A stretch of DNA of 64,000 nucleotides. Source: Streptomyces microflavus (lineage in GTDB: Bacteria; Actinomycetota; Actinomycetes; Streptomycetales; Streptomycetaceae). Each line of letters starts with the position of its first letter. Position 1 is the first letter of the stretch. The notes beneath the pieces are model-generated. The model was not told the DNA's origin. It did no database searches and was given only the letters and a program-made list of their open reading frames with translations. The stretch covers positions 1 through 64,000 of the forward strand of contig NZ_BMUG01000001.1 in the NCBI RefSeq assembly GCF_014650075.1, read 5' to 3'. Below are positions 1 through 7,823 of this stretch, piece by piece. Position numbers and translations under genes: made by a program.

Positions 1-87
1 GCTTGTCCTCAGTTGCTCGCGTCCACTGTGTTAGTTCTGAAATAACGAACGGCCGTGTTGTTATCCGGTGTTGGTTAATTTCATAGT
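1..87 (+). other. 23S-5S rRNA spacer
   Basis: This stretch lies immediately before the 5S rRNA and has the look of a Streptomyces 23S-5S intergenic spacer. It is less GC-rich than the rest of the window. The first few bases may still belong to the 3' end of the 23S rRNA, whose body lies outside the window. No open reading frame is credible here. Confidence 0.6.
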
Positions 88-206
88 GTTTCGGTGGTCA
101 TTGCGTTAGGGAAACGCCCGGTTACATTCCGAACCCGGAAGCTAAGCCTTTCAGCGCCGATGGTACTGCAGGGGGGACCCTGTGGGAGAGTAGGACGCCG
201 CCGAAC
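88..206 (+). rRNA. rrf: 5S ribosomal RNA
   Basis: The roughly 119-nt sequence starts with GTTTCGGTGG and ends with CCGCCGAAC, whose ends pair to form helix I. It contains the conserved 5S internal segments CCGAACCCGGAAGCTAAG (loop B/helix III) and GGGAGAGTAGGACG (loop E side). It is the last gene of an rRNA operon whose 23S and 16S genes would lie upstream of the window. A strong hairpin terminator follows at once. Confidence 0.95.
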
Positions 207-220
207 AATTTTTCCGGGAA

Positions 221-250
221 AGCCCCGCACCTATGGTGCGGGGCTTTTCT
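221..250 (+). terminator. rRNA operon intrinsic terminator
   Basis: A hairpin with stem AGCCCCGCAC/GTGCGGGGCT (221-230 with 236-245) and a short loop is followed by TTTT. It sits 15 nt after the 5S rRNA. The stem is close to self-symmetrical and also lies downstream of the minus-strand operon that ends at 362, so it may act in both directions. Confidence 0.85.
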
Positions 251-277
251 GCGTTCACGGGTCATTTCTGAACGCAG
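249..277. terminator. second hairpin behind rRNA operon
   Basis: Inverted repeat CTGCGTTCA (249-257) and TGAACGCAG (269-277) with an 11-nt loop. It directly follows the rRNA terminator and lies between two convergent transcription units. A role as a back-up terminator is inferred. Confidence 0.45.
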
Positions 278-291
278 CCTGGGATTTGGAG

Positions 292-332
292 TCCGGTGAG
301 CGATGTACGAGAGCATTCCATCGCTCACCGGA
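292..332 (-). terminator. hairpin ending the DUF58-MoxR operon
   Basis: A perfect 14-bp inverted repeat, TCCGGTGAGCGATG (292-305) and CATCGCTCACCGGA (319-332), has a 13-nt loop. It lies 30 nt past the stop codon of the minus-strand DUF58 gene, so it is the natural terminator of that operon. There is no strong U-tract, which is common in Streptomyces. Confidence 0.6.
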
Positions 333-361
333 GGCCTTCTGCGGTAGGGGCGCCAGAGATG

Positions 362-1681
362 TCAGAGACGGCCTGCGGCCTTCAGCGCCAGATAGGCGTC
401 GGCGAGTGCCGGGGCGAGGCTGTCCGGGGTGGCGTCCACGACGACGACGCCGTGGCGCTGGAGTTTCTCCGCTGTGCTGCGTCGTTCTGCCTGGGCCTGG
501 GTGCCGGCGGCGGCGTCGTACACCGCGTCCACTGTTCCCCGGCCCTTCGCCATCTCCGTGATCCGCGGATCGGAGACCGCTGCCAGCAGGACCGTGTGGC
601 GCCGGGTGAGTTGAGGGAGCAGGGGGAGGAGCCCCTCCTCGATGGGGGCGGCCTCCAAGGTCGTCATCAGAACGATCAACGACCCGCGAGGGGCATCGGA
701 GAGAGCTGCGGTGCTGAGCCCTCTGGCGTCCGTCTCGACGAGCTCGGGTTCCAGCGAGGCGAGGGTGTTGACCACCGTCGCCAGGACGTCGCATGCCGCG
801 GTTCGGCCCTGCACTCGGGCTCGGACGCGGCGGTCGTAGGCGAGGAGGTCCACGCGGTCGCCGGCGCGCGTTGCGAGGGCGGTGAGGAGAAGCGTGGCGT
901 CCATGGCCGCGTCGAGGCGGGGGACGTCGCCGACCCGGCCTGCGGAGGTGCGGCCGGTGTCCAGGACGATCAGGATGTGCCGGTCGCGTTCGGGACGCCA
1001 TGTCCGGACGGCGACGGCCGACTGGCGTGCCGTTGCCCGCCAGTCGATGGAGCGGGTGTCGTCACCCGGAACGTACGCCCGCAGGCTGTCGAACTCCGTG
1101 CCCTCACCCCGCGTCAGAACGCTGGTGCGGCCGTCGAGTTCTCTGAGCCGGGCGAGCCTGGACGGCAGGTGCTTCCGGCTGGTGAACGGGGGCAGTACCC
1201 GCACGGTCCACGGGACGCGGTGGTGGCCCTGGCGCGCGGCGAGGCCGAGCGGGCCGAACGAGCGGACCGTGATGCGCTCGGCCTGGCGGTCACCGCGGCG
1301 GGTCGGACGCAGAACGGTGGCGAGACGCCGCTGTTCACCGGGCGGGACCGTCAACGTGTGGCGCGACGAGGCCTGTTCGGTGCCGGCGGGCCAGCTGCTC
1401 GGCGGCCAGGCATCGCGGAGCTGGGCCCGGAGGCGGCGTCGTGAGCTGTTGGTCACGGTGAGTTGCACTTCCGCCGCGTCACCAAGTCGAACAGACGTAT
1501 CACCAGATCGGGTGAATCGGAGCGTTCGCACTGGTGCTGCCAGGGCGTAGTCGCACAGAATCGCTAGTGAGAGCGGTGCGTTGACCGCGAGCATCCCGGT
1601 CCAACTCGGAGCGAGGATGCCTACGGGGAGTGATCCCAGTGCGGCCAGCAGTGCGGTACGTCCGGTGAGGGCCATGGTCAC
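362..1681 (-). CDS. DUF58 domain protein, MoxR-associated
   Basis: A 439-residue protein with two hydrophobic segments near the N-terminus (about residues 8-28 and 30-50), a middle beta-rich region, then the DUF58 hallmark around residues 205-225 (GEGTEFDSLRAYVPGDD, IDWRATAR). A VWA-like fold follows (residues about 230-400, LIVLDTGRTS). DUF58 proteins are usually co-encoded with MoxR AAA+ ATPases and are thought to work with them in maturation or assembly of envelope complexes; the exact substrate is unknown. The start is GTG at 1681, 4 nt after the MoxR stop, so the two genes are probably translationally coupled. An ATG two codons downstream is an alternative start. Confidence 0.85.
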   Translation of the reverse strand: MTMALTGRTALLAALGSLPVGILAPSWTGMLAVNAPLSLAILCDYALAAPVRTLRFTRSGDTSVRLGDAAEVQLTVTNSSRRRLRAQLRDAWPPSSWPAGTEQASSRHTLTVPPGEQRRLATVLRPTRRGDRQAERITVRSFGPLGLAARQGHHRVPWTVRVLPPFTSRKHLPSRLARLRELDGRTSVLTRGEGTEFDSLRAYVPGDDTRSIDWRATARQSAVAVRTWRPERDRHILIVLDTGRTSAGRVGDVPRLDAAMDATLLLTALATRAGDRVDLLAYDRRVRARVQGRTAACDVLATVVNTLASLEPELVETDARGLSTAALSDAPRGSLIVLMTTLEAAPIEEGLLPLLPQLTRRHTVLLAAVSDPRITEMAKGRGTVDAVYDAAAGTQAQAERRSTAEKLQRHGVVVVDATPDSLAPALADAYLALKAAGRL

Positions 1682-1685
1682 CGCC

Positions 1686-2705
1686 TCATCGGGGTACGGG
1701 GACGTGGGCGAGCACCGAGGTGATGACGGAATCGGGGGTGACTCCCTCCATCTCCGCCTCGGGCCGCAGGTGGATGCGATGACGGAGTGTGGGGAGCGCC
1801 AAGGCCTTCACGTCGTCCGGGGTGACGTAGTCCCGGCCGGTGAGCCAGGCCCAGGCGCGTGCGGTCGAGAGCAGTGCGGTGGCGCCTCGGGGGGAGACGC
1901 CAAGAGCGAGCGAGGGGGATTCGCGCGTGGCACGACAGATATCCACCACATAGCCGGCGATCTCGGGGGAGACCGAGGTCTTGGCGACGGCTGAGCGTGC
2001 CGCCTCCAGGTCGGCCGGTCCCGCGACGGGCCGTATGCCTGCTGCTTTGAGGTCTCGGGGGTTGAAGCCGTCGGCGTGACGGGTGAGGACGTTGATCTCG
2101 TCGTGCCGGGAGGGGAGAGGGACCGTCAGCTTGAGCAGGAAGCGGTCCAGTTGGGCTTCCGGGAGCGGATAGGTGCCCTCGTATTCGACGGGGTTCTGGG
2201 TGGCGGCGACGAGGAAGGGGTCCGGCAGCAGTCGGGGGGTGCCGTCGACAGTGACCTGACGCTCTTCCATTGCTTCCAGGAGGGAGGCCTGGGTCTTGGG
2301 AGGGGTGCGGTTGATCTCGTCGGCGAGCAGCAGGTTGGTGAAGACCGGGCCGGGCTGGAAGGAGAACTCGGCGGGGCGGGCGTCATAGACGAGTGAGCCC
2401 GTCACATCGCTCGGCATCAGATCGGGGGTGAACTGGACGCGCTTGGTGTCGAGTTCGAGGGAGGCGGCGAGGGCCCGGACCAGCAGGGTCTTGGCGACGC
2501 CGGGGACGCCTTCGAGGAGTACGTGCCCGCGGCAGAGCAGCGCGACGACGAGTCCGGTGACAGCCGCGTCCTGGCCGACGACGGCCTTGGCTATCTCGGA
2601 GCGGAGGGCTTCCAAGGACGCGCGGGCGCCGTCGGCGGGCTCCGGAGCCGCAGGGGTCACGGGGACCGCTGTGGGTTCGGCCGGCTCGGGGGTCGGGGCG
2701 CTCAT
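1686..2705 (-). CDS. MoxR family AAA+ ATPase
   Basis: A 339-residue AAA+ ATPase. It has a proline- and alanine-rich N-terminus (1-25), Walker A GVPGVAKT (about residues 65-72), Walker B LLADEINR (about 127), sensor 1 in VAATQNPVEYEGTYPLPEAQLDRF, and a C-terminal lid domain. The ADEINR and GTYPLPEAQLDRF strings are diagnostic of the MoxR group (AAA_3). MoxR ATPases act as chaperone-like factors, often on VWA-type partners, which fits the adjacent DUF58 gene. The start ATG overlaps the stop of the upstream DUF4350 gene (ATGA, 4 nt), evidence of translational coupling. It is the second-last gene of a five-gene minus-strand operon. Confidence 0.92.
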   Translation of the reverse strand: MSAPTPEPAEPTAVPVTPAAPEPADGARASLEALRSEIAKAVVGQDAAVTGLVVALLCRGHVLLEGVPGVAKTLLVRALAASLELDTKRVQFTPDLMPSDVTGSLVYDARPAEFSFQPGPVFTNLLLADEINRTPPKTQASLLEAMEERQVTVDGTPRLLPDPFLVAATQNPVEYEGTYPLPEAQLDRFLLKLTVPLPSRHDEINVLTRHADGFNPRDLKAAGIRPVAGPADLEAARSAVAKTSVSPEIAGYVVDICRATRESPSLALGVSPRGATALLSTARAWAWLTGRDYVTPDDVKALALPTLRHRIHLRPEAEMEGVTPDSVITSVLAHVPVPR

Positions 2706-3943
2706 GAAGTGCGTACCTCTCTTTCGAGGGCGTCGAGGTGCTCGGCCAGGAGGACAAGGGCCGCGTCGGTGGCGGGGGCCGGGCCGAAGAGCAGGGTGCT
2801 CAGTTCGTCGCCTGTGGTGGTGGTGCGGGTGGACACGGCAGGGAGGAGAACGGCAGAGGTGTGCGCCTCGCGGGCGGTGACGTCGGCGAGGCGGGCGATG
2901 CGGGTTCGGGCGGCGGCTCGAAGCGATTCGGCTGCCCGGTCACGGGCGTTGGCCTTGCGGTAGAGACCGGCGCGGCCTTCGGCGGATTCCGATGCGCGGA
3001 TGGATACCGGCAGCCGTTCCATGACGAGGGGACCGAGGCGGCGGCCACGCCAGATCGCGGCGAGGACTGCGGCGAGGGTGAGCTGGAGCGTTGCCCAGAG
3101 CCAGCCGGAGGGGATCAGGTCGAGGAAGCTGCTCTCGTCACCCGACGCCTCCTCCCCGTTGCCGCCACCGTCGTGTTCGTCGGAGACGCCGTCATCGCTG
3201 GTGGCGGATGGATCAGCCAGAGAGGGGAGGTACCAGACGAGATGGGGTCGCGAACCGAGGAGTTGCAGGGCGAGAGAGGCGTTTCCCTGTTGGTCGAGAC
3301 GCTCGTTGTGGAGGAAGTCGGGGGAGCCGAGAAGAACGGTGTCGCCGTCTTCGCGGTCCTTGAGGATCAGCAGGGTGGGGGTTCCGTCGCTGGGGTAGCA
3401 GGCGGTGGCGGTGGAGTCCGTCGCCCTGTAGCGGATGCCCCCCATGTCCGCGGTGCCGGCGCTGCGGGCGGCGGGGAGTGTGCACGACGGGGGGAGTGCG
3501 CTCACGGGGCGGTGGGGCTCGGCGCGTACGCCGGGGGTCAGCCGGGATACGGCCGCTGGGCCCGGGGCGATCAGGAGGGTGCGGCCTGCGGAGGGGGCGG
3601 TCGCCGCGTGGAGCCGGCGTTGTTGCGACGGGGTGAGGAGGTTGGGGCCGGCGACCAGGAGCGTGGTGTCGGGTCCCGCCGCGGTGGTGGCTTCGTCGAG
3701 GGTCGTCGCGACGGTGACGGATATGCCGCGCGCTTCGAGGAGCTCCGCTGCGGCGCGGCTGCCCTTCGGGTCGGCGGAGCGGGGGTCGAGCTGCCCGTGG
3801 CCCTCGCCGGAGCGGACGGCGGCGAACGTGATGCCTGCGATCACGAGGATGAGCAGGGTGATCAGCAGCCCTCGCGCACGGGTCCAGACCTGGTGCGGGG
3901 TGTTCGCCGTCGAGGTGGGGGAGGGGGCGGTGGCCGTGGTCAT
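2702..3943 (-). CDS. DUF4350 domain membrane protein
   Basis: A 413-residue protein starting MTTATAPSPT at 3943. It has one membrane segment near the N-terminus (about residues 25-45, GLLITLLILVIAGITFAAV), a large extracytoplasmic domain matching the DUF4350 pattern (SADPKGSRAAAELLEARG, then VLLGSPDFLHNERLDQQGNA), a second membrane helix near residue 270-290 (LWATLQLTLAAVLAAIWRG) and a cytoplasmic tail. DUF4350 proteins are regular members of MoxR/DUF58 operons. The function is unknown. The start overlaps the stop of the preceding DUF4129 gene by 4 nt and its own stop overlaps the moxR ATG, so the cluster is tightly coupled. A longer upstream reading frame exists but would run into the DUF4129 gene. 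Confidence 0.82.
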   Translation of the reverse strand: MTTATAPSPTSTANTPHQVWTRARGLLITLLILVIAGITFAAVRSGEGHGQLDPRSADPKGSRAAAELLEARGISVTVATTLDEATTAAGPDTTLLVAGPNLLTPSQQRRLHAATAPSAGRTLLIAPGPAAVSRLTPGVRAEPHRPVSALPPSCTLPAARSAGTADMGGIRYRATDSTATACYPSDGTPTLLILKDREDGDTVLLGSPDFLHNERLDQQGNASLALQLLGSRPHLVWYLPSLADPSATSDDGVSDEHDGGGNGEEASGDESSFLDLIPSGWLWATLQLTLAAVLAAIWRGRRLGPLVMERLPVSIRASESAEGRAGLYRKANARDRAAESLRAAARTRIARLADVTAREAHTSAVLLPAVSTRTTTTGDELSTLLFGPAPATDAALVLLAEHLDALEREVRTS

Positions 3944-4629
3944 CCGGTGGCTCCTCGGGAGGATCCGGGCAGCACGGGCTTTGCCTCGTCGAGCTCGGTG
4001 TCCAGGGCGCGCAGGGCCAGGTATGTGGGTTGGCCCGCGGTGCGGCCGCCGTATGTGACGTCGTCGAAGTCCCGGGCGGCGGAGCGCAGCCGGGTGGCGT
4101 GGTCGGGCAGGGCGCGGCCCGCTTCCGCTGCGGCCTCGTCCGCCGTGCGGCCGGGGCGGGGGTCGAGCAGTGCGCGTTCCTCCAGCGACCGGACGATGGC
4201 GCGCATGCGTTCCTGGACGGCTTCGGTCCAGCGGAGGGCGGCGGCGTGCGCGTCGGCGGCGGCGCGGTGCTGGGCGGCGCTGCGGGGTCCGTCGTTCTCG
4301 AAGAGGGCGTCCGCAGGCCGGGAGGAGCGTTGCGGGGTGCCGAGCCGCCACCAGAGGGCGACGGCGAGGCCGATGACGACGAGGACCAGGACGACGAGTC
4401 CGGCCGGGCCGCCGGGGGCGGCGCCTGCGGCGGCGTCGAAGACGCCGGCGACCCAGTCCCAGACGTGGTTCAGGCCGCGTTGGAGGAAGTTCGGATCGTT
4501 CTCGTGGTACATCGGTTTCGACAGCTCGCTCTCGGCCGCCTCCCGGGCGGGGACACGCGGAGTGTCCACGGGTATGTCGCCCGCGCCGATGACGTGCCGT
4601 GCCGCTGTGGTGCCCCCCGCCCCCGTCAC
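3940..4629 (-). CDS. DUF4129 domain membrane protein
   Basis: About 229 residues from a GTG at 4629. There is one membrane helix (about residues 80-100, AGLVVLVLVVIGLAVALWW), followed by the cytoplasmic DUF4129 region (ALRWTEAVQERMRAIVRSLEERALLDPRPGRTADE, then DFDDVTYGGR). In many bacteria DUF4129 forms the C-terminus of a transglutaminase-like protein in the MoxR cluster; here it is a stand-alone short protein with no transglutaminase domain. The GTG lies 4 nt after the stop of the upstream membrane protein gene with a GGAG about 8 nt before it, so I prefer it over the earlier ATG at 4728. The function is unknown beyond the operon association. Confidence 0.75.
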   Translation of the reverse strand: MTGAGGTTAARHVIGAGDIPVDTPRVPAREAAESELSKPMYHENDPNFLQRGLNHVWDWVAGVFDAAAGAAPGGPAGLVVLVLVVIGLAVALWWRLGTPQRSSRPADALFENDGPRSAAQHRAAADAHAAALRWTEAVQERMRAIVRSLEERALLDPRPGRTADEAAAEAGRALPDHATRLRSAARDFDDVTYGGRTAGQPTYLALRALDTELDEAKPVLPGSSRGATG

Positions 4630-4633
4630 CGCA

Positions 4634-5845
4634 TCAGCTCCGAGGGGTGTCGGCGTCGTGGCCCGGCAGGCCCGCGGCCCGCGCGAGGTCGAGGTCGAGC
4701 GCCTCGCGGCGGATGCGCTGGTCCACATAGAGCAGTGCCATCACACCGGCGAGGAACGGGTAGACCAGCGTGGAGACGATCACTTCGCCGATGCCCGAGA
4801 TGATCAGGAAGGGCCAGCCGAAGGAGGAGCCGCCGCCTTCGAGCAACTCGCTCATGTCGGTTCCGTCGGCGATGAGCGCGATGATGCCGAAGGGGATGGA
4901 GACGACGAAGCTCACCAGGAGGACGAGCAGCTGGGTCAGCGCGAGGATCCCGAAGGTGCGCCACCAGGCGCCGCGGACCAGCTTCGCCGACCTGCGCAGC
5001 GAGGCGATGATGCCTTGCCGCTCCAGCATCAGGGCGGGGGCGGCGAGGGCGAAGCGGACGTAAAGCCAGGGGATCACGACACAGGCGGCGGCGAAGCCGA
5101 GGAGTGCGAGTGCCGCGCCGGCCTCGGAGCCCACCAGCAGGCCGGGGCCGACGCAGACGGTCATGACCGCGGCGAAGATCAGGGGCAGCAGCAGGGTCAG
5201 CCCGGTCAGGGGGAGGATCCGCGGACGGGCTTCGGCCCAGGCTTCGGAGAGCGTGACGGGGCGGCCCAGCACCGAGCGGCTGATCACGACGGTGACGATG
5301 GACGCGGTGAAGAGCGTGGCGATCATCGTGAGGAGGACGACCGGGGTGAGGGAGATCAGTGTCGTGCGGGCGGACTCGGAGGCCTGGCGAAGGGCTTCAG
5401 TGCCGCTGGCGTTCGGGTCGACGTTGGTCGGCTCGGGCAGCAGGTAGCGCTGCATGAGGATGGCGGCGACCTGGGTGACCACGGAGACGGCGAGGCTGAA
5501 GCCGAGTGCGGTACGCCAGTGCGCGCGCAGGGCCGAGACGGAGCCGTCGAGGATCTCACCGAGGCCGAGGGGGCGCAGCGGGATGACGCCGGGCTTGGCT
5601 GCCGGCGGATGTCCGCCCCAGCCCGGTCGCTGCGGGCCGCCGCCCCAGCCGGGGGCGGGCGGGGGCGCACCGGGGCCGCCTGCGGGGTTGCTCGGCGGGG
5701 ACCACTGCCCGGGAGGGGGCTGTTCGGGGGACCACTGTCCCGCCGGCCCTTTCCCGTCCTGGGGCTCGGAGGGGCGGGGAATCGCCGCTTCCTGGCCGTC
5801 GGAGGGGGCAGATCCGGGCGTCGCCCAGCCCGGAGAGTCGTTCAT
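4634..5845 (-). CDS. polytopic membrane protein, GDPD-membrane-domain-like
   Basis: A 403-residue protein. The first 85 residues are a Pro/Gly/Trp-rich cytoplasmic region (repeated QWSP motifs). The rest has about six hydrophobic helices, preceded by PLGLGEILDGSVSALRAHWRT. That sequence pattern is seen in actinobacterial proteins annotated as glycerophosphoryl diester phosphodiesterase membrane domain proteins, but there is no catalytic phosphodiesterase domain here. It is the first gene of the MoxR operon. I chose the ATG at 5845 because GGAG lies 5 nt upstream; an ATG at 5875 would add ten residues but has a weaker ribosome site. The function is not known. Confidence 0.75.
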   Translation of the reverse strand: MNDSPGWATPGSAPSDGQEAAIPRPSEPQDGKGPAGQWSPEQPPPGQWSPPSNPAGGPGAPPPAPGWGGGPQRPGWGGHPPAAKPGVIPLRPLGLGEILDGSVSALRAHWRTALGFSLAVSVVTQVAAILMQRYLLPEPTNVDPNASGTEALRQASESARTTLISLTPVVLLTMIATLFTASIVTVVISRSVLGRPVTLSEAWAEARPRILPLTGLTLLLPLIFAAVMTVCVGPGLLVGSEAGAALALLGFAAACVVIPWLYVRFALAAPALMLERQGIIASLRRSAKLVRGAWWRTFGILALTQLLVLLVSFVVSIPFGIIALIADGTDMSELLEGGGSSFGWPFLIISGIGEVIVSTLVYPFLAGVMALLYVDQRIRREALDLDLARAAGLPGHDADTPRS

Positions 5846-5985
5846 TCTCGCTCCTTCACCGTCCTGACCGCTCATCGGGGCGGCAGGTTGGCAGCCATCG
5901 TGCCACGGGCCGGTGCGGTGCGGACCAGGAGCCTTCTCTCCTTCGTGCCTTCATTTGTGGGCGGCTCACCGGGCAGACTGGGCAG

Positions 5986-7128
5986 ATGGCTGATCAGGAC
6001 GCGCAATCGCCGGTGGGCAGTGAGCCTCCCGCGCTTCCCGTACTCCGTTGGGACGAGCTTCCGGAAGGTCCCGTACTGGTGCTCCTCGACCAGACGAGGC
6101 TGCCCGTGGAGGAGGTCGAGCTGGTGTGCACGGATGTGCCCGCGCTGGTGCGGGCGATCCGGACGCTGGCGGTACGAGGGGCCCCACTCCTCGGGATCGC
6201 CGGGGGATACGGGGTGGCGCTCGCGGCGGCGCGGGGCTACGACGTGGCGGAGGCCGCCGGGCTGCTGGAGCGGGCGCGGCCCACCGCGGTGAATCTCGGC
6301 TACGGGGTGCGACGGGTGGCTGCGGCTTACGGGGCGGCGGCCGAGAAGGGGGTGGGGGCGGCGGAGGCCGCGGCTGTGGCTCTGGCCGAGGCGCGGGCCC
6401 TGCATCGGGAGGATGCCCAGGCCAGCAGGCGTATGGCGGAGTACGGGACGGTGCTGCTGGAGGAGCTGCTGCCGGGGCGGGGCTATCAGCTGCTGACCCA
6501 CTGCAACACCGGGGCGCTGGTCTCCGGGGGTGAGGGGACGGCGTTCGCGGTGGCGCTGCGGGTGCACCGGCAGGGGCGGCTGCGCCGGCTGTGGGTGGAC
6601 GAGACCAGGCCGCTGCTCCAGGGGGCGAGGCTCACGGCGTACGAGGCGGCGCGCAGCGGGATGGCGTACAGCCTGCTCACGGACAGTGCGGCGGGCTCCC
6701 TGTTCGCCGCGGGTGAGGTGGATGCCGTACTCATTGGGGCGGACCGCATTGCCGCAGACGGCTCGGTGGCCAACAAAGTGGGGAGCTATCCGTTGGCTGT
6801 GCTCGCGAAGTACCACCATGTGCCGTTCATCGTGGTGGCGCCGACGACGACCGTGGACATGGACACGGCGGAAGGCACATCGATCATCGTTGAGCAGCGT
6901 TCCGGGCAAGAAGTGACGGAGCTCACATCGCCGCAGGTCGTATCGGCGGGCGGTGGGGGTGGGATGGTCGTCGCACCCCTCGGGTCCCCGGCGTACAACC
7001 CGGCTTTCGACATCACGCCGCCGGAATTGATCACGGCGATCGTCACCGAGGAGGGTGTCATTTCCCCGGTCACGGGGGTCGGACTGGCCGAGCTGTGTGC
7101 CAGGTCATCGCAGGTAACGATTAGCTAA
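5986..7128 (+). CDS. mtnA: methylthioribose-1-phosphate isomerase
   Basis: A 380-residue protein of the eIF2B-alpha/MtnA family. It converts 5-methylthioribose-1-phosphate to the ribulose form in the methionine salvage pathway. Visible family motifs are RGAPLLGIAGGYG (about residue 64), the putative catalytic Cys173 in THCNTGAL, and the catalytic Asp253 in LIGADRIAADGSVANKVG. The C-terminus has FDITPPELITAIVTEEGVI, typical of MtnA. Length is slightly above the usual 340-370 owing to an N-terminal extension. It is divergent from the MoxR operon and its stop is only 4 nt before mtrA, so the two may be co-transcribed. No other methionine salvage gene is in the window. Confidence 0.93.
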   Translation: MADQDAQSPVGSEPPALPVLRWDELPEGPVLVLLDQTRLPVEEVELVCTDVPALVRAIRTLAVRGAPLLGIAGGYGVALAAARGYDVAEAAGLLERARPTAVNLGYGVRRVAAAYGAAAEKGVGAAEAAAVALAEARALHREDAQASRRMAEYGTVLLEELLPGRGYQLLTHCNTGALVSGGEGTAFAVALRVHRQGRLRRLWVDETRPLLQGARLTAYEAARSGMAYSLLTDSAAGSLFAAGEVDAVLIGADRIAADGSVANKVGSYPLAVLAKYHHVPFIVVAPTTTVDMDTAEGTSIIVEQRSGQEVTELTSPQVVSAGGGGGMVVAPLGSPAYNPAFDITPPELITAIVTEEGVISPVTGVGLAELCARSSQVTIS

Positions 7129-7132
7129 TGGG

Positions 7133-7822
7133 ATGATGTCGATTATGAAGGGACGCGTCCTTGTCGTCGACGACGACACCGCACTGGCCGAGATGCTCGG
7201 GATTGTGCTGCGTGGAGAAGGTTTCGAGCCGTCGTTCGTAGCGGACGGCGACAAGGCACTGGCCGCATTTCGTGAGGCCAAGCCGGACCTGGTGCTGCTC
7301 GACCTCATGCTGCCCGGAAGGGACGGCATCGAGGTGTGCAGGCTGATCAGGGCCGAGTCCGGTGTGCCGATCGTCATGCTCACTGCCAAGAGCGACACCG
7401 TCGATGTCGTGGTCGGCCTGGAATCAGGGGCCGACGACTACATCGTCAAGCCGTTCAAACCTAAGGAGTTGGTCGCCCGGATCAGGGCACGCCTGCGGCG
7501 GTCCGAAGAGCCCGTGCCGGAGCAGTTGACCATCGGTGACCTGGTCATCGACGTGGCCGGTCACTCCGTGAAGCGGGAGGGGCAGTCCATCGCCCTGACG
7601 CCGCTGGAGTTCGACCTGCTGGTCGCCCTCGCCCGCAAGCCGTGGCAGGTCTTCACCCGTGAGGTCCTGCTGGAGCAGGTCTGGGGCTACCGGCACGCGG
7701 CCGACACCCGGCTGGTGAACGTGCATGTCCAGCGGCTGCGCTCCAAGGTCGAGAAGGACCCGGAGCGGCCGGAGATCGTTGTGACCGTCCGAGGGGTCGG
7801 TTACAAGGCCGGACCGAGCTGA
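7133..7822 (+). CDS. mtrA: two-component response regulator MtrA
   Basis: A 229-residue OmpR-family regulator. The receiver domain has the acidic pair in VVDDD (residues 11-15), phospho-acceptor Asp57 in LLDLMLPG and Lys107 region YIVKPFKPKEL. The C-terminal winged helix carries LTPLEFDLLVALARKPWQVFTREVLLEQVWGY and ends VRGVGYKAGPS. It is very similar to mycobacterial MtrA, which controls cell-wall and division genes, and in Streptomyces also links development and antibiotic production. Start choice is uncertain: ATGs at 7133, 7136 and 7145 are in frame. A GGGA lies 11 nt before the last one. It is followed 1 nt later by mtrB. Confidence 0.96.
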   Translation: MMSIMKGRVLVVDDDTALAEMLGIVLRGEGFEPSFVADGDKALAAFREAKPDLVLLDLMLPGRDGIEVCRLIRAESGVPIVMLTAKSDTVDVVVGLESGADDYIVKPFKPKELVARIRARLRRSEEPVPEQLTIGDLVIDVAGHSVKREGQSIALTPLEFDLLVALARKPWQVFTREVLLEQVWGYRHAADTRLVNVHVQRLRSKVEKDPERPEIVVTVRGVGYKAGPS

Positions 7823-7823
7823 C

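Noticed and set aside
2738..6292. A 1,184-codon plus-strand open frame across the MoxR operon.
   Set aside because: It is Gly/Arg/Glu-rich shadow sequence; the minus strand carries five coupled genes with clear family patterns.
7105..7140. Possible MtrA-binding box before mtrA (GGTAACGATTAGC).
   Set aside because: Only one half-site-like sequence is visible and it overlaps the mtnA coding end. I could not support it as an operator.
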